Both the position numbers and the translations under genes were made by a program. Source: CAVSIS01 sp963814875 (GTDB lineage: Bacteria > Acidobacteriota > Thermoanaerobaculia > Thermoanaerobaculales > Sulfomarinibacteraceae). Taken from it: a stretch of 18,946 bases of DNA. Position 1 is the stretch's first letter, and each line of letters begins with the position of its first letter. The notes beneath the pieces were generated by a model. It worked only from the letters and a program-made list of their open reading frames with translations. It was not told the origin of the DNA and searched no databases. Of this stretch, positions 14,625 to 18,946 are shown in pieces. The stretch lies in assembly GCA_963814875.1 (NCBI GenBank), contig CAWFFJ010000031.1:1-18946 (forward strand). Direction: 5' to 3'.

Positions 14625-17597
14625 TCAGAACGACAGTTTTGCTCCCACCTGGTAGCGCCGCGTGTTGTACTCGCAGTTCGGCTTTCCGAAGCTCGGGTTG
14701 GGCTCGCCGGGCGCCCCGGCCCAGCCGTCGAAGCAGCCGTAGTTGCTGAAGTTGAACACGTTGAAGGCTTCGCCGGTGAGCGAGAGGCGGACCGTCTCGG
14801 CGATCATCGGCGCCTGCCACTCGAGCCTCAAGTCGACGCTGCGGTAGGCCCAGAAGTTCGGGATGATGAAGCTCTGCTTTTCGGGCCGGCCGCCGTTGAA
14901 GTACGTTCGGCAGACATCCCAGCCCTGCGTGCAATCCGTGTAGGTGAACGGCGTCCCCGAGCCAAGGCTGATGATCGACGACGCGAGGAAATTCCATGGC
15001 AGGCCGACCGTCCCGCTCACCATCAGGCGGTGCCGCTCGTCGGCGTTGCCGGGGAACTTGTAGAAGTCCTTGGTCGAGACGTAGTCGAAGGCGAAGGCGA
15101 CGCCTTCGTCGAGGGTCCCGTTCTGGTACGCCGTGCTGTAGGTGTAGGCGATGTTGAGGCCCCAGTTCGAGTCCACCGTGAACGGCTTGTCGAGGGTCAG
15201 GAAGTAACCGTCGTACCAGGTCTTGCGTACGTCCGAGCTGCGCAGGACGAAGCCGTAGCCCGGGATCGAGATCCAGTTGCCCCAGCGGTCCGCGAAATTC
15301 GACTCCTCAGGCAGCGTGCCGAAACCCCACGACAGCCCGTTGTACCCGCGCGAGTTGGCATAGGTGAACGAGCCGAGCCAGGTGCCCCACTGCTGACGCA
15401 CGCCGACCGTCCACTGCGTCGAGCGGGGCGGATGGGTGTCGTTGGCCAGCAGGTAGACCTCGGGTCCGGGGGTCTCGCCATTGGCGATGAGATTGGCCAA
15501 ACCCTGCGCCGAAAGGAAGGAGGGATCCCACTGGACCGCCGGGACGCCGCATCCGTCGGGCTGGGTTCCGTCCCCGGTGAAGCAGAACGTGTACTGCTTG
15601 TAGGAGTGACGGTACTGCTCGTCGTAGATGTCGTTCAGCGTCACCCGATCGTAGTACTTGCCCCAGCCTGCGAAGACCACCGTCGAGCCCTTGCCGGAGA
15701 CGTCCCAGGACAGGCCCAGGCGCGGCTGGTACATGTTCTTGTAGGACTTTCGGTTGCTGCCGGTGGAGACGTAGTTGTCGATGTCGAAGATGTCGCCGAT
15801 GCACCAGGTGCTCTTGCCTCCGATCGGCTGGTCGTAGGTTCGGCAGGAGTTGCGCAGGCCGTCGACCACATCCGCCGGCGTGACCCAGTCGTTGTTGAGC
15901 ATGTTGGTCTCGTAATCCCAGCGCACGCCGAAGCTCACCGTGAGGTTGCTCATCGGTCGCCAGTCGTCCTGGGCGAATATCCCGTACTGGTTATTGCCGA
16001 AGCTGAGCGAGGGGTTGCCGAATCCGTAGCGGGCGAGGAACGGGAACTGCCAGTCTTCGCGGCTGCGGTACTCGAAGTACGGGTTGCCATAGGCCGCCTT
16101 GCTCAGGTCGTAGTCCATCGAGTTGAGCGTGATACCGAACTTGGCGGTGTGGGCGCCGTGCCAGTCGAAGAGGTAGGAGAAGTCGTCACGCAGGCCGGTC
16201 TTCTTCTGCTGCAGGTCCTGCAGGTAGTCCTTGCCGCCGACGTCGAGCAGCCCGATGAAGTTGCGGTGGGGATTGGTCGGGTCGACTGCGGTGTCCTGCC
16301 ATCGGAACTTCTGGTAGGTACCGCTCGCCTGGTTCAGCGAGTTCTCGGAGACCCACTGATGACGCAGCACCACGACGTCCGAATCGATCAGGAAGTTGGA
16401 GGCGCCCTCCTTGACCCGCTGGCCGCCGAAGCCGCGGACCTCGTTCTCGTCGCGGCGGTGGTAGGTCAACTCGGCCGACTGTGAGACGGTCGGCTGCCAG
16501 GACAGCTTGCCGAAGTACAGCTTCGACTTCAGCGGAGCCGACAGCGATCCGGTGGGGTAGCCGGAAAGCTCGGCGATGACGTTCTCTGGTGCGTTGCCCC
16601 AGTCGGAGCCGCGATAGACCGAGGACACGACATCCCGGTCGTTCTCCTCGGCGGTGAGGAAGAAGTGGAGCTTGTCCTGGATGATCGGTCCGCCCAGGGT
16701 AAGCCCGAACTGGTTGCGTTCATAGGGTGGCTTCTCGTCGCCCCGGTCCTTGGCGAAGCTGTCCTGCTGGACCATGCTCTTGTTCTGGAACAGGTAGAAC
16801 GCATCGCCGTGGAACTCGTTGCCGCCCGACTTGGTGACCGCGGTAATCACGGCTGCTGCGGCCTTCTCGTACTCGGCCTTGTAGTTCTGGGTGAGGACCT
16901 GGTACTCCTGGACGGCGCTCTGGGGGAACGGGTTGCCGCGGCTGGAGTCCTGCATGAACGCGCCGCCCTGGATGATGTCGTTTTTGTACGAGACGCCGTC
17001 GATGAAGACGTTGACCTGCTTGGGGTTCGCACCACCGCTACGAAACGTCTGCCCGGCCGCGTCGGTGTCGCTGGTGTACTGGACGCCGGGTGCGAGCGCG
17101 GCGAACGAGAGGAAGTTCCGGTTGTTCTGAGGCAGGTTCTCCATCTGTTGTGGCGTGATATTGGTAGAGACGGTGGACGACCGAGTGTCGATGAGCAGCT
17201 TGGTGGCCTCGCCGACCACTACCACGTCACCGACGAAGACCTGGCTCGGAGACAGCTCGAAGCTGACTGTCAGGTCCTGCCCGACCAGCACCTGGACCGT
17301 CTGGCTCTGTTCGGCGTAGGCGTGCGATGAGACTTTGATCTGGTAGGTGCCTGGTGGCAGGGACTGGAGGGCAAAGGTACCATCGTCGCGCGTGACGGAC
17401 ACGAACTGGAAGCCGCTTACCGTGTTGACGGCGACGACGTTGACCCCCGGAATCGGGCCTGTGGAATCGCGCACCGTCCCCCTCAGGCTGGCAGTGGTGG
17501 ATTGAGCCATCACGGCTGCGCTCGCCAGGAGGAGCGCGACCGCCAGCGCGCCCACGAGCACGACCGGGACTGTGATGTTGTGACCGTCTCTACGCAT
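14625..17597 (-). CDS. TonB-dependent outer-membrane receptor, Oar-like
   Basis: A 990-aa outer-membrane receptor. ATG 17597 is chosen because GAGGAGGAAGG lies just upstream, and because the open frame further up overlaps the LacI gene. Residues 1-32 are a signal peptide ending AVMAQ. Residues 36-115 are a carboxypeptidase-regulatory-like beta domain (LRGTVRDSTGPIPGVNVVA, SLPPGTYQIKV). About 120-280 is the plug (DVVVVGEATKLLIDTRSS, ENLPQNNRNFLSFAALAPGV, VNVFIDGVSY, VQEYQVLTQNYKAEYEKAAA, TKSGGNEFHGDAF). The rest is the beta-barrel, ending in KLSF with the C-terminal Phe needed for outer-membrane assembly. Oar-like receptors take up large substrates using TonB energy. Being first after the regulator, it is the likely entry port for the glucan oligosaccharides (inference). 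No SusD-like gene accompanies it. Its first 8 nt overlap the end of the LacI gene. Confidence 0.92.
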   Translation of the reverse strand: MRRDGHNITVPVVLVGALAVALLLASAAVMAQSTTASLRGTVRDSTGPIPGVNVVAVNTVSGFQFVSVTRDDGTFALQSLPPGTYQIKVSSHAYAEQSQTVQVLVGQDLTVSFELSPSQVFVGDVVVVGEATKLLIDTRSSTVSTNITPQQMENLPQNNRNFLSFAALAPGVQYTSDTDAAGQTFRSGGANPKQVNVFIDGVSYKNDIIQGGAFMQDSSRGNPFPQSAVQEYQVLTQNYKAEYEKAAAAVITAVTKSGGNEFHGDAFYLFQNKSMVQQDSFAKDRGDEKPPYERNQFGLTLGGPIIQDKLHFFLTAEENDRDVVSSVYRGSDWGNAPENVIAELSGYPTGSLSAPLKSKLYFGKLSWQPTVSQSAELTYHRRDENEVRGFGGQRVKEGASNFLIDSDVVVLRHQWVSENSLNQASGTYQKFRWQDTAVDPTNPHRNFIGLLDVGGKDYLQDLQQKKTGLRDDFSYLFDWHGAHTAKFGITLNSMDYDLSKAAYGNPYFEYRSREDWQFPFLARYGFGNPSLSFGNNQYGIFAQDDWRPMSNLTVSFGVRWDYETNMLNNDWVTPADVVDGLRNSCRTYDQPIGGKSTWCIGDIFDIDNYVSTGSNRKSYKNMYQPRLGLSWDVSGKGSTVVFAGWGKYYDRVTLNDIYDEQYRHSYKQYTFCFTGDGTQPDGCGVPAVQWDPSFLSAQGLANLIANGETPGPEVYLLANDTHPPRSTQWTVGVRQQWGTWLGSFTYANSRGYNGLSWGFGTLPEESNFADRWGNWISIPGYGFVLRSSDVRKTWYDGYFLTLDKPFTVDSNWGLNIAYTYSTAYQNGTLDEGVAFAFDYVSTKDFYKFPGNADERHRLMVSGTVGLPWNFLASSIISLGSGTPFTYTDCTQGWDVCRTYFNGGRPEKQSFIIPNFWAYRSVDLRLEWQAPMIAETVRLSLTGEAFNVFNFSNYGCFDGWAGAPGEPNPSFGKPNCEYNTRRYQVGAKLSF

Positions 17598-18681
17598 CGT
17601 CCCTTCCTCCTCTCGAGCTTTGAAGGAGCTCGGACCTTGTGTGGGGCTCGGTTCCATCCGAGCCCTGCGTGCACCGGACACCGCCTCCGCAGGAATCCCG
17701 CACCACCAGGGTTGCGGGCAGTGTCGTTCGGCGCCGCTGGTGAGCGGTGCCGTTCTCGATGGCCTCCAGCAGGCGCTGGGCCGCCAGGGCCCCGAGCTCG
17801 GCGATCTCGACCCTGACGGAGGTCAGGGCGGGAGAGACGAAGCGGGCAGCGGGAATGTCGTCGAAACCGACGATGGCGATCGAGCCCGGGACCTCTACGC
17901 CGGCTTCCCGAAACCCCCACAGGGCACCGATCGCCATGTCGTCGTTCGCCGCAAAGACGGCCGTCGGGCGCTCGGCCATGGCGACGATCGCGGCGGCGGC
18001 GCGGGAGCCGGCCTCGTCGGTGAAATCCCCGCGAAGCTCGAGCGCCTCCCGGCCGGCGAGGCCGAGCTCGCGCACCGCCTGGCGGTACCCGCGCAAGCGC
18101 TCGCGGGCGTCGGAGTTCTCCTCGGGGCCTGTAATCATGGCAATGCTGTGGTGGCCGAGCGATGCGAGATGTCGCACCACGGCAACCGCGCCGCCGACGT
18201 TGTCCACCTCGAGGGAGTCGAGGGCGCCGTCCTGGACGCTGCAGTTGAGCAGAACCGTCGGCACGGCATCGAGGAGGCCGGTGGGGGGCAGGCGTGAGTC
18301 CACGTCCGGCGTCATCAGGATGAGACCGTCAACTCGCCCACGGGTCGCGCGCAGGACGGCCTCGACCTCGCGGCGGTCCGAGTGGAAGCCCGAAACGAGC
18401 AGCTGGTAGCCCGACCCGCGCGAGGTCCTGTCGATGCCGCGGATGAGCTCGGAGAAGAACTGCCCGTGGATGTCCGGTAGCAGCACGCCGATCGTGCTGG
18501 TGCGATTGGTCGCCAGGCTGCGCGCACCGTTGTGGGGCACGTACCGCAGCGAGCGGGCGACCTCCCGGATCCGCTCGCTCGTCTCCGGACGGACCGCAGG
18601 GCTGTCGGACATCGCCCGCGACACCGTTGCGACGGAGACGCCGGCCGCGCGCGCCACCTCCTTGATGGTGGCGCGCTTCAT
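17590..18681 (-). CDS. LacI-family transcriptional regulator of the glucan operon
   Basis: A 363-aa repressor. ATG 18681 is preceded by GAGG at a 6-base spacing and begins exactly at the conserved HTH. The in-frame ATG 18711 has no such site. Residues 4-23 (ATIKEVARAAGVSVATVSRA) are the helix-turn-helix, with the recognition helix VSVATVSR close to CcpA's VSMATVSR. Residues 48-58 form the hinge with the minor-groove Leu (NGARSLATN). Residues 62-330 are the periplasmic-binding-like sensor domain (TIGVLLPDIHGQFFSELIRGI, VFAANDDMAIGAL, IAIVGFDDIPAARFVSPALTSV). About 33 extra residues (CGGGVRC.. to the end) extend past the usual end. Two sites in front of the gene fit its expected operator, so it probably represses itself and the operon until a sugar binds (inference). 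Confidence 0.95.
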   Translation of the reverse strand: MKRATIKEVARAAGVSVATVSRAMSDSPAVRPETSERIREVARSLRYVPHNGARSLATNRTSTIGVLLPDIHGQFFSELIRGIDRTSRGSGYQLLVSGFHSDRREVEAVLRATRGRVDGLILMTPDVDSRLPPTGLLDAVPTVLLNCSVQDGALDSLEVDNVGGAVAVVRHLASLGHHSIAMITGPEENSDARERLRGYRQAVRELGLAGREALELRGDFTDEAGSRAAAAIVAMAERPTAVFAANDDMAIGALWGFREAGVEVPGSIAIVGFDDIPAARFVSPALTSVRVEIAELGALAAQRLLEAIENGTAHQRRRTTLPATLVVRDSCGGGVRCTQGSDGTEPHTRSELLQSSRGGRDDA

Positions 18682-18741
18682 GAACCACCTCGCGGGCCCC
18701 CGTTCGTCCATGGGGGCAGCCAGCTGGGACGCGTGCGAGAA

Positions 18742-18755
18742 TGTAAACGATTACA
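18742..18755. promoter_or_regulatory. LacI-family operator 1 (palindrome)
   Basis: TGTAAACGATTACA fits the LacI/CcpA-type consensus TGWAANCGNTNWCA at every position. It lies within an 18-bp palindrome (18740-18757: AATGTAA, ACGA, TTACATT). It is about 61 bp upstream of the LacI start and falls in the transcript leader if the promoter below is correct. On the minus strand it contains TGTAAT, which could also serve as a -10 box. Confidence 0.75.
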
Positions 18756-18756
18756 T

Positions 18757-18769
18757 TTCTTCGGAAGAA
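18757..18769. promoter_or_regulatory. Short palindrome beside operator 1
   Basis: TTCTTC, one central G, then GAAGAA: a perfect 6-bp inverted repeat touching operator 1. It may be a second protein site or a small hairpin in the leader. Function unknown and chance cannot be excluded. Confidence 0.3.
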
Positions 18770-18808
18770 CCGACCTCATGCGCTCAGACAGGTTGCGATA
18801 GGTCATGA

Positions 18809-18822
18809 TGTAACCGGTTTCA
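18809..18822. promoter_or_regulatory. LacI-family operator 2, over the predicted transcription start
   Basis: TGTAACCGGTTTCA also fits TGWAANCGNTNWCA at every position, with a central ACCGGT palindrome. It begins 2 bp past the predicted -10 box on the minus strand, so a bound repressor would cover the transcription start. The centre lies 67 bp from that of operator 1. Confidence 0.72.
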
Positions 18823-18823
18823 A

Positions 18824-18852
18824 TAGATAAGTCCCAATCCGCTCCGTGTCAA
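18824..18852 (-). promoter_or_regulatory. Predicted sigma-70 promoter of the eight-gene operon
   Basis: On the minus strand a perfect -35 box, TTGACA (18852-18847), is followed by 17 bases and TATCTA (18829-18824), a weaker -10. Predicted transcription starts near 18817, giving a leader of about 136 nt before the LacI start and placing the start inside operator 2. Beyond 18852 to the window end I see no gene, only a 6-bp GC hairpin (18881-18897). Confidence 0.65.
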
Positions 18853-18946
18853 GTCCGTATCAAGGCCGGCGGTCGATCCGGACCGCTCAGCGCGGTCTCG
18901 GCGAAGGGCCGAAACCGGAGCAGGAGAGGGCCTTAGCCGCCGCCCC

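Noticed and set aside
14271..16484. 737-aa plus-strand open frame opposite the receptor and GH144 genes
   Set aside because: It is the antisense of two genes with clear family motifs, and its Val/Gly/Arg-rich composition is that of a shadow frame.
18881..18897. 6-bp hairpin GACCGC/GCGGTC at the window end
   Set aside because: No U-tract and no adjoining gene visible; likely chance in GC-rich DNA.

Overview
This is a GC-rich window from a Gram-negative bacterium. The Gram-negative call rests on a TonB-dependent outer-membrane receptor with a C-terminal Phe, together with Sec-signal and lipoprotein-signal proteins. The receptor is of the Oar type (carboxypeptidase-regulatory-like N-domain, no SusD partner). 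That, with the base composition, would suit an Acidobacteriota-like or other non-Bacteroidota lineage, but the phylum is inference.

Layout: (1) 1-307 holds a 31-nt imperfect inverted repeat and the leader of a small gene. (2) 308-912 holds an orphan membrane-anchored Cache-like sensor protein, followed 2 nt later by a 28-codon remnant of a TrkA-type Rossmann gene. (3) 969-2162 is an MFS (Tet/DHA1-like) transporter, convergent with (4) a GH94-type glycoside phosphorylase at 2197-4581. (5) Divergent from that, 4656-6006 is a GH1 beta-glucosidase broken by a single extra base near 4875. (6) 6027-18681 is one long minus-strand operon of eight genes: LacI regulator, TonB-dependent receptor, GH144 (endo-beta-1,2-glucanase family) lipoprotein, ABC solute-binding protein, two ABC permeases, a 1068-aa signal-peptide glycosidase with a discoidin (F5/8C) domain, and an exported alpha/beta-hydrolase esterase. 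All neighbouring genes in it overlap by 4-8 nt except at the receptor/GH144 junction, where a perfect 10-bp GC hairpin sits. (7) 18682-18946 is the regulatory region, with a consensus -35 box, a -10 box, and two LacI-family operators that both fit TGWAANCGNTNWCA.

Working model (inference): this is a glucan utilisation locus, probably for beta-1,2-glucan or other osmoregulated periplasmic or cyclic glucans. The receptor imports oligosaccharides across the outer membrane. The GH144 enzyme, the discoidin glycosidase and the esterase trim and de-esterify the glucan outside the cytoplasm. The binding protein and permeases carry the products inward, using an ATPase encoded elsewhere. The GH94 phosphorylase and GH1 beta-glucosidase finish degradation in the cytoplasm. 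The LacI protein is predicted to repress the whole operon through the operators in front of its own gene. The beta-1,2 linkage rests on the GH144 call alone.
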